Below the pieces are notes generated by a model. The model did not search any database. It was not told where the DNA came from and was given only the letters and a program-made list of their open reading frames with translations. Below, one piece after another: positions 1 to 12,260 of a stretch of 64,000 nucleotides of DNA. Source of the stretch: Stenopsyche tienmushanensis (Eukaryota > Arthropoda > Insecta > Trichoptera > Stenopsychidae). The stretch lies in contig WACJ01000009.1 of NCBI GenBank assembly GCA_008973525.1, positions 1,178,001 to 1,242,000 on the forward strand, written 5' to 3'. Position numbers and translations under genes: made by a program. How positions within the stretch are numbered: position 1 is the stretch's first letter; the number at the start of each line of letters is the position of its first letter.

Positions 1-354
1 TTTGAGAGTAACAATTTTATGCTTTAGGGATGTATGTCGGCGATTGGGGATGGATATAATAAATCAAAAAATAATTTTCGATAAATAAGTCCTGAATATC
101 TGGTCGTAGGTAGCATAGACCTCAATTAGACTATTATTTAATGCAGGATGCGGCAGAGAAACTTCTTTATTTTAGTACGCTCCTCCCTTGTCCATTATAT
201 GATCGTTATTAAACTTATATAACAAAAAACTTAAAGTCTTGCTTTTTAGAATGAATATCATTTCAACCTTCTCAGAATAACTATCACTTTAGGGTGTGTA
301 TTTCAAATAAGGTAGTTTCACTGTCGCATCCTGTATAATTTTTGAAAAGTAACT
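1..354. other. No gene seen; short shared repeat
   Basis: No reading frame with recognisable similarity. Around 290-340 is a short stretch (core ATTTCAAATAAGG) that recurs near 26187, suggesting a scrap of a dispersed repeat. Confidence 0.4.
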
Positions 355-434
355 GAAATGCCGCCGCAATCTCCCGATCTGAACGATTATGAATATCTTT
401 GAGATATTCTTGAAATATCAATGAAATTGAAACA
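355..434 (+). pseudogene. Tc1-like transposase scrap
   Basis: Translation from 360 gives MPPQSPDLNDYEYL, a stop, then DILEI. This matches the last catalytic block of Tc1 transposases, typically written as W-P-x-Q-S-P-D-L-N-P-I-E with a following W-D-x-L-E. The frame holds one stop and only about 25 residues survive. It abuts the left end of the next mariner, so it is either flanking debris or an older insertion hit by that mariner. Confidence 0.55.
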
Positions 435-1278
435 TTAGATTGTCCCATAAGTGTCTTTCGCAAATGAACACAGATCTAATCATGGCCATGGTTGAAGAAA
501 GCTCGCGATATACCGTTCGCGAAATAGCTAACATGTTAGAAATTCCACGAATATCCATCCATAATCATCTGACAAAATTGGGCTACATCTTCTTCTCCAA
601 TGACATAGTTGCCAATATTTTTTGAAGAGACTTGTCACTGGAGATGAAAGTTGGATATTCTATAAGAATATCCAATGTAAACGGTCTTGGACCAAGGGTA
701 CAGAAGCTTTAACTGTAGCTAAAACTGGCCTACATGCAAAAAAAGTTTTGCTATGCATTTGGTGGAACTGGAAGGGGGTAGTTTATTATGAGCTACTTCA
801 GCAAGGTGAAACGATCAATTCAACAAAATATTGTTTTCAACTAGAAAATCTAAGGGGTGCAATTGCCTGAAAAGACCAGAATTAGCGAAAAGACGAGGCG
901 TTGTTTTTCATCACGATAACGCCAGGACTCATGTGTCTTTACTCGTCAGAAATAAATTATTATCATTTAACTGGGATGTTTTACCTCATCCTTCATAGTC
1001 CCCGAACATTGCCCTTTCAGATTATTATTTAATTCTTTCATTGAAAAATTCTTTATGTGGTAAAAATTTTAATTAAAAAAATGATATAAAAATGTACCTT
1101 GATCAATATTTTGCCAACAAACCTGGGAAATTTTAGCAATAAGGCATTATGAGGCTTCGGGATAGATGGAGAAAGGTAATAGAACAGAATGGATCATATA
1201 TTATTCAATAAATTTTGATGTAATACAAATTATTGTTTTCTTAATATGAAAACGAAAGAAACTTATAGGACACCCTAA
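435..1278 (+). mobile_element. mariner element, internally deleted copy 1
   Basis: The left end TTAGATTGTCCCATAAG and the right end CTTATAGGACACCCTAA are inverted copies of each other. The second reading frames give a helix-turn-helix (from 470: MNTDLIMAMVEESSRYTVRE) and a DD34D catalytic part (GDESWIFY, later HHDNARTHVS and APSDYY-like blocks). The linker between the two domains is missing and there are frame breaks, so no full transposase can be made. The second catalytic Asp is retained. The TA target duplication is clear only on the right. Three further copies of this family lie at 27478, 32496 and 46566. Confidence 0.88.
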
Positions 1279-2750
1279 TATGATGCAGTGATATCATCTG
1301 CTGATCTTTCTGAAAGGGGTTAGTTTGTCAGAGATCAACTCTGTTTTGATTTGAAATCGTCATTTCGTTGCTAGAAAGCTGTAAAAGTGAGTGCCGCACG
1401 AATTGATACATGGGCAGAAAGTTAAACCGTTAGGTGCGTATACATCATTTTTTAAACAATTTTAAGCAAGCATTGAAGCAAAATATTGAAATTAAATTCT
1501 CATCTACAATTTCGGCAATTTCATATGTTACACCCTAATATATTTGGCTCTTATAAAAAATTAAAACGATAAGCATTCAACGCCTTAAATTGTTGTTACC
1601 GATTAATAAATGTTAGGGTCAGCTTATCGTCATGTGCTATGAATTACAATTGTCGCGAATGTGCGTTTATTATCGGATGCATTCCAGGGATTCCCTCGCA
1701 TTTTCCGAAAATCGATAGAACGGCTCCAGGCAGACGGCGAACCACATAATCTGGCTCATAGTTACTCATCGGAATATATCGTCGCAACGACGGGAAAAAG
1801 GGGGAACGAAAATACGATTCGAGGCTCGCTCTCCAAATACGCACGGCATTAAAAACAATCGTCAAAACGCCACTAAAATGTATTATTTTAGCATAGAATG
1901 TGGAAAAATTCGAGATGACCTTTTCAATCATCAAGACGCGCGTGACAAGAGAAGATTTTGCCTGCCAATTCGAACCGAATTCGGGCCATCGTATTAAAAT
2001 ATATTTATTTCGGCGTTTGGGGTTGACGTCGCTTACAATTTTATTAATTTAAAAATAAAACTACGTTTGCGCGAAATCCAAAGCGCGTCTGCGTTGCTTC
2101 AGAATCTGCAAAGAGAGAAATAAACATTATTTATGAAAGTGATGATGATAAAACATTTACAAGAAATATGAATAATAAAAGAAACATAATAATGCGACGA
2201 CAGATAATGGATATCTTGAACGTGATGTAGAATTCCATTTCTGACACCAGTGAAATGCTTGAAGGATATATTAAATGTCAGCATATTCAATGTTAATATC
2301 CTCGACAGATATTGTTATCAATAATTTCATCATGTCTGTTTGATAAAGACGACAAAGAATATCGTTTTTATACTATCTTTGGAAAAAAAATCGTCATAAA
2401 ATACATTTAAATTCATTAAAAAAACTTTAATTTATGTCTGATTTTTGATACAGATCGGGATATCAAGGAGTTATCGAAAATAGATTTCACAATAATATGT
2501 CCAACAACTACAACGATTTGGAACAAACTTGCTGTGGGCGACATGGACGACCGCCCAGGGCGTCGAATTTTTGCTTGTAAATACACATTTTCTGCGAATT
2601 ATTTTATATTTTTCGTCTTACATCCCACTTGATTTGAGTGGAATATAATTTCGTTCAATAGGAGAAACATTATAAATAGAAAACGAATTTGAGTAGATTT
2701 ATTTGTACAGCAAAATTTCGGGTTATATTTGAATCCCCTTCGTATATCTT
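1279..2750. other. Intergenic; unique CpG-containing patch
   Basis: No recognised gene. A patch at about 1640-2030 is more CpG-rich than its surroundings and open on the minus strand for 96 codons (1934-1644), but that reading resembles nothing I know and no repeat copy is visible in this window. The rest is AT-rich. Confidence 0.35.
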
Positions 2751-2754
2751 CTTC

Positions 2755-3060
2755 TAATATATAAAAATGAATTGGGTTTTGTTCGTTCGAAATGCGCTAC
2801 CATACCGTTCATCGGATTGCAATAAAACTTCGTCCACTTATTGTTAAAAATTCTGCGAGTAGCATAGGCATAGTCTTAGTATATAAAAATTAATGTTTGT
2901 TTGTCCGTATTTAATGCGCTGCCATACCGTTCATTTGATTGCGATAAAACTTTACCAACTTATTGTTTGCACTTTCACAAATGATATTAGTATAGTATAA
3001 TTAGCTTATAGTAGATATTATATGTAAAAATCAATGTTTGTATGTTTATAATTATTACTT
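2755..3060 (+). mobile_element. Helitron-like fragment with tandem internal units
   Basis: Starts with ATATAAAAATGAATTGGG and repeats a unit of about 130 bp two to three times. Each unit has the pattern ATATAAAAAT, then TTTGTT, then ATGCGCT, CCATACCGTTCAT, GATTGC and ATAAAACTT. This is typical of insect Helitron-type non-autonomous elements. A related copy with a proper 3' terminus lies at 42726-42978. No terminus is obvious here. Confidence 0.55.
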
Positions 3061-4779
3061 CTGTGGTGGTTAGTTTGAATTATAATTTTATACATGTCCT
3101 CTTATGTAATATAACCATAATCGTTTCTGAAATCCGAATCCAGTCCATATTTAGCTTAGTGTCATGTCAATCCAATTTAAGCACTTGATTCCGGATATGG
3201 TGCTAAATATCAGACTATGCTATGGATAATGCAAATAGCAAATCAACTAAAATTTGGCGTGGGAGCCTTTTAAAAAATGGCACATTTTTGTTACATAAAT
3301 TGTAACAAAAAGTATTTGTATGAATGGGTGGAATATGAACAGGTCATATTATCAACAGAACTATACAAAAAATCCATTGGAGAACGAAAATCAAGTCCGT
3401 TCCCATAATCTAATGTTCTGACACCATAGGATTATCATTCGTTATCCCTGCTCATTCATAATATCATATAATATCGAGGTTCAATTAACTTCAGTATTTG
3501 ATTGGATATCTCAAATTTAAAAAATATTAATGGTTATTGCTGAAAATATCCTCATTTTAACTTGTAGCGCAGATTATACCGTGCAAAAATAATAGTCTTG
3601 ATTCTGATACAGTTAATATATTTGTATATGCATAGCACATTTAAATAGCCAACGATTAGGCATGATGATTCAAAGCTCAGGGGCGGGAACGAGAGCTACC
3701 CTCTTCGTAACAACCCCAGGGACATATTACACGCACAACTATTAGACAATATATCAGGACTATCACATCTGGAGTATATTTAGCGATAAAGCATATTGTT
3801 CGCTTTGCGGCGAAACCGCTATAAATAACTTTAATTTGTTTGCATGAGTACCAATAGAAGAAATATTCGATTTTATAGTTTTTAATAAAATCTATGTCAA
3901 TTGAAAGTGTAATAGTTATATCAATCATATAATAGTTTACTTTTGGTGCTGAGTAGTTGTAATAACAGACTGAATTAAACGACAATTAGATGTTTCTCGA
4001 CATTAAGAATGCCTTCGATTCAGTACGGCACAGTGGGCATGAGTCATTAAAACTATCCTGATTTATAGACATATTTAAATTACTCTAAACAAATCGGCTC
4101 CATCCATTCAATTGAGTTTCTTTAGTACCTTATATATATTTAAGATAAATAAGGATTTAGGATAAAAGCCTTAGAGTTGGTGGCTTCCATCCATATTTCA
4201 TCATCCAAGCACCCTGTCGGCAAATAACCAGTTTCAATTTATCCCGTTTAAATCAGATATTATTCCATCAACACTTTGGACCATTTTCCTCCAGATTTAT
4301 TTGTGCGATTATGATAAATATATGATATGACGTGAAGATTAACAATATTTGAATTATTTTTGATAATACAAAGTATGTCTAGGGGCCATGTCCCGGGATT
4401 GTCTAGACTCTTTAATTAGTCGGGCGCCGGGCTAATTAGTTTAATGTGTTAAATAAGCCTGACCATCATCAACATGATCTCTTCGCTTAATCGAGGACGG
4501 TTCAATTGTTACACCGTGGATTATTTACCAACTAAAAACTCTATTTTTGCAATTCGTCCATAATAATTGGCTTTCATAAATGGCCCATGCTATGGAAGTA
4601 TGATCAAATTATAAAGCAGTACAAATCCGTGTAAAGATGTAATTTGGCTTAGAAAAAGAGTGCCGACTATATATTCAAGGGCAAGACTATCACTACCATA
4701 TTAGATAGGTAAAAAAATATAAATGGATAGGTGGGAAAGCAAGATGGGGATCAGGGACGATCTTAGAATGAGATGATTC
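3061..4779. other. Intergenic, nothing recognised
   Basis: AT-rich and without credible coding frames. A stretch at about 3410-3460 (core GTTCTGACACC followed by GGATTATCATT) recurs at about 30450-30490, so it is probably the edge of an unclassified dispersed repeat. Confidence 0.4.
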
Positions 4780-5059
4780 GGTAACGTGGGGTGGGTTGCT
4801 CTCAGTCCGGTCCCGGGGCCTCAAGCGCTCTCACTTGTTTACCGAAATGGCAGTGACGCACGCGGGTTCGTTCTTCTTTCGGATCGTTATACTTTCGTTT
4901 TAGCTACTTTATTTATATCTGGCTACGGGAAGAACGTCTATCCCACAACGTCGATGACTCTCACGTGTCATTATTTCAGACATAATGTGTCTACACCACC
5001 AAATAATATTGACGCATTGTGTCTAAAAGGAGATGGAAGATGTTGCTGTTAATATTGCG
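4780..5059 (-). repeat. LTR relative, diverged
   Basis: Begins GGTAACGTGGGG and ends with a block (GGAGATGGAAGATGTTGCTG) that is shared with the LTR copies at 19937, 25482 and 46071. The overall layout is similar: GC-rich head, middle TTTAGCTACTTTATTTAT, purine-rich tail. By comparison with copies that adjoin a primer-binding-site-like sequence, the element reads on the minus strand. The right terminus is degraded and no target duplication is visible. Confidence 0.55.
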
Positions 5060-5156
5060 AATTGAATCTGGACAGTCAATAAAGCCATTTTTTTTTTTTG
5101 TAAAGGTGGTTTCTTATTGAATGATAAGTAGGGTAATAATATTAGGACAAGAGCGT

Positions 5157-5655
5157 GTTTAGCCCATTCACGAGTAATCGCGCATATATGCGTTCGGACT
5201 TGAGTGATACAGAAAGAGTATTCTCGCACATTGAATGCGAAGATTAGTGAATCGAAGCCAGAGACGGGTGTCTTGCATCTCATCATACACTCGTACATCG
5301 ATAGCAAGGTCGCGCTGTAAAGGTACCCCTACACGTCTAAATAATCACAAATGTAGTAAAAACGATCCATAGCACTTCATTTTCAATGCCGTGCTTTTAT
5401 TTCTAATACAAACATATTATTCATTTAAATTATTAATATATCCTCGGTGGTGTTCTAAGAATCATAATAAATAGTTGAAAGCCATATTAAATCAATTATA
5501 TACTTAAAAACGCTGCGTGGTGATAAAAGTGATTCTATTTGAAACGTTATTGTATCAAATTTATCGATTGTGTTCTATCAACGGTGTTAAGGTTCATTTA
5601 TTTATATACAAGTTTCACTCAGGCTGCGCGATCCCGAGAGGAAAGCGTTTAACTC
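5157..5655 (-). mobile_element. piggyBac-like MITE, diverged copy
   Basis: The first about 170 bp match the reverse complement of the 40633-41190 element (shared GAGTAATCGCGCATAT and GCGTTCGGACT). The last part matches its other end (CTATCAACGGTGTTAAGG). The TTAA-CCC end is mutated (TTAGCCC) and the right terminus is missing. A third copy lies in XRCC1 intron 5. Confidence 0.6.
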
Positions 5656-6347
5656 AATTCAAAATTAGCTCACAAATCAAAGGGTTGATCCCTGGGTGTA
5701 TTTCTTTCGATGATGTCACAAAAATGATTGACGACATCATGAAATGATCGAAGCCATTGTACGAAATCGCAGCTGAATAATTTAAATGCAAATGAATAAT
5801 AGAATGCGAATCGATTCGACGGGCAAAAGCCTGAAATTTTTCCCCCATTAAAGCTCCTCATTTTTTATTCACAGCCACTTTTTTGCGCATGTGGCAGTTC
5901 ACGAGCTAATAACTTGTTAGTTGCACGAAACGCTAGTAAGTGCATGATATGCAATTCATTGCACCGAGCCAATTTGAAACACTCAAAATAGTATGACTCA
6001 AAGCTAATTTACTCGACTGGAATACATTTGTGCATAATTTTCATTTATGAAAATGAAAACAACGAGCGCCCAAAGGAAAATGAATTTCATAAATGTGCAC
6101 ATGTGTAAACATTGTATTTTTATAACTGGGCCTTTAAGACTTCATTTATACTATTTAATGCATGTTTGTCATGGTAATGGTTTAACAAAAGCGATATAAC
6201 GAGGGTTTCGAACCAAAACTGAACCGAAAACCGCTATTTTACCGCAACTTAAACCGGTACTGAACCGTTCCGAAAATATCGATTTTAACGGTTCAGCACA
6301 AGTCTTTCTTTGTAACCTTCACCATTATTATGAACGAAAGTCGTGAC
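5656..6347. other. Intergenic; short AACCGGT-type repeat
   Basis: No gene seen. At 6205-6300 is an alternation of GAACCG and CGGTTC motifs. Related stretches occur near 10730-11040 and 52980-53030, so this is probably an old dispersed repeat. Confidence 0.35.
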
Positions 6348-6940
6348 TAGGGAATCCAATCCCGGGATCCCGGATCCCGGGATCCCGGACAGTTTTAGGT
6401 ACTTAAGAATCCCGGGATTAGAAAACGTAATCCCGAAAATCCCGGGATTGAAATTTTTATCTAACAGATATCGTACACCTCACCAACACGATGAAGACTA
6501 CTAAATCGAGATATTCCCGACGAAATTTGGACGCTTGGAAACAGTGGCGTAATTACTAATTGGCGAACTTAGGCGACGCATAGGAGCAGTGACTGTCTAA
6601 TCTATGTATACATATATAGCGTACATGTATGTTTTTCAAATTGTTATTTCAAATTAATATTTCCCCACCGGTGATGTATTTACTACACCTCGACTCTAAT
6701 GATGCCAATATCGATATGAAATATAATATATACGGGATTCAGAATTTTTGTATTCATCCGTAATATAATTACGAATCACAACAAAGTATTATAGTGTATA
6801 AGTATTCATCTGCAGCGACGGAAATAAATAATTTGTCGAGAAATCGGGAATTTTGCGAGTTTTAGTCCGTGTTTCAGCAGAAAGGAATTTTATCAGTCAC
6901 ACTGATGGTGTAATACGAAAATGGGAACTCACGCGGTCAT

Positions 6941-7126
6941 CAAATCGAACTAGCATTTAAATATCTGTTGACGATACCTCCAACGAGTGTGGAGGCTGAG
7001 CGTGCATTTTCAGCAGTAAGTTGCCTGGCTAGGACTTGCTTATGCCTTGATTTTTATCATAGCGGTGGCTTAGATCAGTGCAAAAATATACTGTCAAAAG
7101 ATATAGTTGTGCCTTGGGGATGGAAA
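6941..7126 (+). pseudogene. hAT transposase C-terminal (dimerisation) remnant
   Basis: The frame from 6941 reads QIELAFKYLLTIPPTSVEAE, continuing RAFSAVSCLART. The run L-T-I-P-x-T-S-x-E-A-E-R-x-F-S is the signature of the hAT family dimerisation domain near the transposase C-terminus. The frame runs to a stop at about 7126 with no recognised sequence after the motif. No catalytic or BED zinc-finger part is visible, so this is a fragment. Confidence 0.8.
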
Positions 7127-7239
7127 TAATTTGATGGCAGACTTTGAATATTCCCACGAGGAGGATTCAAATATAACCCGGAATTTATTGGAAATGTATT
7201 CATTCCATCGGATAGAAAGCTTCTTGATCCTATCATTAT

Positions 7240-7545
7240 AGAAAAAATGAAAAAAGAGCATCCTCTGTTGCGCAACGCGTATTTATTCATTTTCTTTTGA
7301 GCAGCCTTAGCGTCATCTAACGTCTGGCTGTAGTAGACCCCATTTACCGTCTATTTGTCATGTTGAAAATCAATCAATAAAATACTTTTCGAATACCAAA
7401 ATATCGTAGCCATCGCTTTTCCAGCAGACTGTTTCTCGACTTTTAGACCTTCACGAAACTTTTAGGTCCAAACGAACACTTACGAATAATGACGCGTTGC
7501 GCAACAGAGGATGCTACTTCTCGCCTTATTTTTATAGTTATTTCT
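7240..7545. repeat. Inverted repeat with GTTGCGCAAC core
   Basis: GCATCCTCTGTTGCGCAACG at about 7258 recurs inverted at about 7495-7514. Weaker inverted similarity extends to about 55 bp per arm around a roughly 200-bp spacer. It lies inside the hAT composite. The core is itself palindromic. Confidence 0.55.
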
Positions 7546-8756
7546 TGAAAACGATATAACATCCAAACTAAAGATGGCTTTATCAAAAAAAAAAAAAAAA
7601 ATGGTTCGAATGAATTAAATACCATTGTATTAAAAATAATCATATTTTTAATTGATAAAAAATTCATTGAATATCAAATTACTCTTCATAAAATTCTCTC
7701 TTTAAGGACGCTGGACTATAATTAGAATTCCAGTGACGATTATTTTATATAGAAATTATGGAAGAATAACAAGGTTATGAAAAGAAAAACAAATACATCC
7801 AACTTATTTCTCTTAATTAGCCATAATAAGCATAAATAGATTATATACAATGAATGTACGACGTTCCAACAATACGCATATTTGTTGTGCCAACCATAAA
7901 CATTTTCATTCAGTTTTATTTGATGAAAAAAAATGGAATTGGTTCAGAAAATCAGTGCTCCGCTTGAAAAATGTTCTGTGATCTTTATCAACATTTGTTG
8001 GGGAAAAATGGATTGTATTTTGGAAAAAGCAGCAAAATGTAAGAGACAGGAGAATGACCATTTTAATTTTGGACTCTATGAAGAACGATAAGATGAGTTT
8101 TATCATAGTGAGCGATGTGAATTCTATAGTTTGCAGAAAGTAAATGTGTACATGTTTCCGCTGGAGTTTATCGGGCATTCCCTGAACCCATGTCATTCAA
8201 GAACTCGTGTGGAACTAATCATGAAATTTTCCAAAATTCATTCGTGCATTTCGCTATGCAGAATTATTAGTTTTCTAATGTGAATCATTTGAGAGTCCCC
8301 TCTACAAATTAGGTAGATTGTGGAGGATTAAAGGTGTTTAAAGGAACATTGTTGCGATTAAATGAATGTCTGTGATTATGTATGCTGGGCAGCTTTAAAT
8401 TCGGTCAATGTATATTTTAGGTATTTATGATACTTATGGTACCAAAGCAAGTTTTGCAGCGAGACGAACGAACGAAGGGATGAAGATGGAGTGATGCTCA
8501 AATAATTTGACAGACGACTTGGAATAAACATGAATAGAAACAACTAGCTAAAGTTCAGAGCTTAACAAAGTCCATCAACATAATGGACTTTTTTTCACTT
8601 AATCAATTTTTTTCATATGAAATGTCCGATTTTCAAATGATTTTTTAAAAATATTTATCGACAAGTAGCAGTATTTTTTTCATAATTTCATCAATTAAAA
8701 GGTTTAGCCAAAATGATGTTTTGAGTATTTTTGCAATAATTTTTTATGCTATAAAT
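7546..8756. other. Unique filler inside the hAT composite
   Basis: AT-rich sequence without recognisable coding potential. Contains an A homopolymer at about 7587-7601. It may be captured flanking DNA or a degraded hAT interior. Confidence 0.3.
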
Positions 8757-9127
8757 AGATGAACACTTATATACTATAATACTTTGATGTGATTCATAAT
8801 TATATTACGGAGGAATACAAAAACTCTGAAACCCGTATCTATTATATTTCATTTCGATTTTCCCATTATTAGAGTCGAGGTGTAGTAAATACATCACCGG
8901 GGGGGGAAAGGTTAATATAACAATTTGAAAAACATATATGTACTCTATATATGTATACATAGATTAGACAGTTACTGTCCCTAAGCGTCGTCTAAGTTCG
9001 CGAATTTCTGTTAGATAAAAAGTTCAATCCCGAATTTTTCGGGATTACATGTACTAATCTCGGGATTCATGAGCACCTAAGACTGTTCGGGATCGCAGGA
9101 TCCCGGGATTGGATTCCCTATTTCAAA

Positions 9128-9420
9128 CGTCCACCTCTTTCACTACGCGCTCTCCAAAAGGAGGCGAGGCTCCTGATGATTGGTTTCAGACTACATGCAT
9201 CCGAAAATATGTTGTAGGAAAAAGGAAGAAGTTATATCAAATTTAGCTAAAAATAAAGGAACTACTACACGAGGTCACTGCCATCACGAGTCCAACTTCA
9301 GTCTGAACGGCAGATGACAAACTGCAAGGTCTCCCCTTCCCCCAGGGTACTCGTATTGTTATTTGTAGTACCTAGCCAAGGAGATGATTTCGTGGCTCAT
9401 CTGTATGCACTAGGCTGTTA
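9128..9420 (+). repeat. Dispersed repeat family B, partial
   Basis: Matches the 57185-57665 and 62985-63645 copies in order: the head with CTCTCCAAAAGGAGGCGAGG, the middle with CAGACTACATGCATCCGAA, then CACTGCCATCACGAGTCCAA. The family is GC-richer than its surroundings. On the minus strand at 58300 it directly follows an R1-clade LINE end, so it may be a LINE 3' region, but a SINE is not excluded. Confidence 0.6.
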
Positions 9421-11097
9421 TCCATATCTGATGCTAACATCCATCCAGACGGCAAAATATCGATAGATTTCTGAAAATATGCTACCTTTACTGGATAGGA
9501 CATGTAGTTATTCGAATCGGAATAAACTCTGATTATTGAAGATATTGGCAGTTGCTGTCATTGGACGACACTGCACGCTTGGGCTTGGTTAACTGGAAGC
9601 GGGAGGTACAAGACACATTACCGGTGATTTCTAATAATTTTGTGTCTTTCGGTCTTGCATAATTGGACACTTCATATGAGAGCACCATTGTGGTTGAAAT
9701 AAATTTGTCTTTTAAGCTTTTAATATGGAACAAATTACTATTTGTGGATCCTGAAATTCAATTTATTTTTAATCAGAAAATATAATTGAACACAGACGTT
9801 CCACATCGAAAATAGACAATCCAATTGTCTCATTGGAGCAAAAAAACAACAGTGAAACATATTAATGAGTGTCAGTTTATAAATAGAAATTGAATGAATA
9901 AACGGGCTCTAAGGTAGGCCAGTGTTTAAGTAGAAACATCTGCCGTAATGGGACTTAATTTCGTACATCCCAATGCGCCCGAAGTGCTTCCCGGAGATGA
10001 GATGTTATTTTTATAATAAATATGAATATATTTTCATGAACGGTATTCGGGACTCGATTTTATGGCACCGCTGCAAGTTTTCTCTGAAGATTTTCGCAGC
10101 ATCCTCCTACGGCCCTGCCCCTTTTATCATCGCGACGGCGTCCCACGCCGCCCAAGGAACAATGGGCTCGACAACAATTGAAGAGACTGTCAGTTGAATT
10201 ATTTCGGAATTAATTCAATTGGACGCGAATAAAAGATTTTAAGAGAAACAAAGAGGTTACTGAGTAATAATAAATGTAGGAGCAACTTTCAGGGGACACC
10301 TACGCAATGAAGATCATAGTCGGGAAGTGTTGCCTCCCGAAAAAACTAAATTTAGTACGACGACTTTCAGGATCGGTTTAAAGCGCGGCTTTAGGGGCTA
10401 CAGTCGAGGGGTTTCCGCCAACTCGAACTTCAACATATTTTAATACTCCTCAACTGCTTACAATTTAAATCAGATCGATTTAGAATATAAATAGCATATG
10501 GATTCAAAAAGCCGCTTCATAAACTTTGAGAATTCCGACAAATACGATGTAAAAACAAAGGATCATGGATCTTGATACATTCTCAAAGTGTTTAACTATA
10601 ATAAAGCTAAAAATATATCAAAATTTGCATTAATCCCGCTTGTACATTATTCTATGAAATATAGAATAATGAAAATTCAACGTATTCGAGCTAAAATTAA
10701 GAAGCCTTAGAGAAATAATGCTATACAAGGCTTCGAACCGTTATTTTTCTCATTTCGATTTTCGTTCCGGTTCAGTTCCAAACATTTATATCTACATGAA
10801 TAATATTGTTGAATTTACTCTATTTATAGGAAATAGCATTAGGAAACAAATTCCAATCTGAGAGTCTCAGTTTGGGTACATAGCAAATATATAGGAAGAG
10901 ATAAGCCATAGAACACTAAAAGCTTGGATTCGTGTTGATAACAATATTATCTGAAGTATTGATTCAATAGGACAATTAATACGAATCGATTCAGTTTTAG
11001 ATTTCGTTCCGATAAAATAATGGTTTTAGAGGTTTTCGTTAAGTAACATTGAAAATGCTCCTTGTTCGATGTCATCAATTATTGTTGATTGAAATAC
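9421..11097. other. Intergenic; one unique GC-richer island
   Basis: No recognised gene. About 10040-10200 is GC-richer and unique in the window, followed by GAATTATTTCGGAATTAATT, which recurs inverted near 27140-27160. 10730-11040 has GAACCG-type repeats. Confidence 0.35.
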
Positions 11098-11690
11098 AAG
11101 GGTCATCAAGAAAATAAGGCTACAAATATGTCGGCCATTTTGTTCAGTCACAGTAAATTCTTCCGATGGAGAGATCATCGCGCGCTCTCGCCACCATCCG
11201 TGCGAGATTCACGCGTTTATCCGATTTTTGACTTTGTAGAAGCATACCACCGCGAATATCCATCGGAAGCTCCTGGAAGTTTATGATGGTGATGTTAAGA
11301 GTCGATAAAATGTCACGGAGTGGGTTTGGTTGTTCAGAAAAGGCCGTAATGATACTCACGACGAGGAAAGGAGTAGGAGACAACACAAATGCAAAATGAT
11401 CGCCGTGTGACGCTTGACAAATTTCATGAAGAATTTTCTGACATTTCTGAAAATCTCCTTGGTGATATTGTGTCAAAAAAATTTGGTTACAAGAAGCTGT
11501 GTGCGAAATGGGTGCCCAGAATGCTCAGACATAAATCGTTTTACACAGGAAGGAGAAGCTTTTCTGGACTCTATCATGACGGGGGATGAGACGTGGGTGT
11601 GTCACTATACTCCAGAATCCAGAAAGAAGAAAAGAAAAGACGACCCAAAAAGAGCTGGCGGCAGCGGTCAATGACACTGGCTCACAAAAG
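11098..11690 (+). mobile_element. mariner fragment (SETMAR-like family), 5' part
   Basis: The start (GGTCATCAAGAAAATAAGGC) resembles the terminus at 62964. Translated pieces in order: AILFSHSKFFRWRD; KLLEVYDGDVKSR and WVWLFRKGRNDTHDEERS (helix-turn-helix region); DKFHEEFSDISE and KLCAKWVPRML; EGEAFLDSIMTGDETWVCHY with PESRK after it. The first catalytic Asp (GDETW) is present but the frame is shifted several times and the 3' half is absent. Related copies are at 21905, 28242 and 63655. Confidence 0.85.
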
Positions 11691-12132
11691 GTGGTGCTCA
11701 AACTACTCAGACTCAGATAGATATTGTAACCTTATTATTATAGCCCGTCCCGGATCAGAAGATTTTCATGATCCAGTAGTACAAATGCATTTCGTTGCAA
11801 TTCAATAATTTGGAGCGGCGACTGCTCATAAGAATGTGCGGACCTGTTGAGGTCATTATTTGTATGATAGCGCTTTATTTACAATGGCTTGTTTGCATTT
11901 CTTATTGAATATTATTTATTCAAAATTATACAATAGAATCAATGTCTTGTTTATTGAATAATTAATATGATGTTTAATATATAAAATTCAATGCAACTCA
12001 ATGCAAATGAGTTTTATTGACGCAAAATTATCGGTATTAATTTAGTACTACAGAAATGGTATTAAAATTAATGTAAGTATAGTAAATTCTCGACTTGAAC
12101 TTAAGACCATTTGGACTTACGACGGGGCTTAA
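11691..12132. other. Intergenic, nothing recognised
   Basis: AT-rich. Codon-like structure is lost after the mariner fragment and no other feature is visible. Confidence 0.35.
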
Positions 12133-12260
12133 TTAGCAAATACCCGGCTTGCGTTGCAATGCCACACGCGTTTAGTGATTATTTGAAAATAAATGCAGTA
12201 GTACAGTTACGTGATTTATTGCCTGAGGCCACGTGTAGCGAGGGCTGAAGGGCTACGATC
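12133..12260 (-). mobile_element. Helitron 3' end
   Basis: On the minus strand the sequence GTGTGGCATTGCAACGCAAG leads into CCGGGTATTTGCTAA and then T. It matches the 3' end at 42940-42978 (GTGGCATTGCAACGC, CCGGGTAATCACTAG, T). A CTRR terminus followed by T is the Helitron insertion signature. The extent to the right is uncertain. Confidence 0.65.

Larger units (their letters stand above)
6348..9120. mobile_element. hAT-type composite with long inverted ends
   Basis: The left end TAGGGAATCCAATCCCGGG at 6348 and the right end CCCGGGATTGGATTCCCTA ending at 9120 are inverted. Similarity runs inward for roughly 370 bp or more: 6348-6860 on one side, 8757-9120 on the other. Just inside the left copy is a hAT C-terminal dimerisation remnant. 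Two other copies (35955, 55797) show that the left arm alone also travels as a short element. The 8-bp flanks (gtcgtgac and tttcaaac) do not match, so this may be two independent insertions in opposite orientation rather than one element. Confidence 0.6.

Noticed and set aside
2757..3025. CRISPR array suggested by spaced repeats
   Set aside because: The units are about 130 bp, imperfect and typical of Helitron interiors; the genome is eukaryotic.
9533..9733. 66-codon minus-strand frame after repeat family B
   Set aside because: No domain, no splice context and no similarity to other frames; treated as chance.
11144..11476. 110-codon minus-strand frame
   Set aside because: Antisense shadow of the mariner transposase fragment at 11098-11690.
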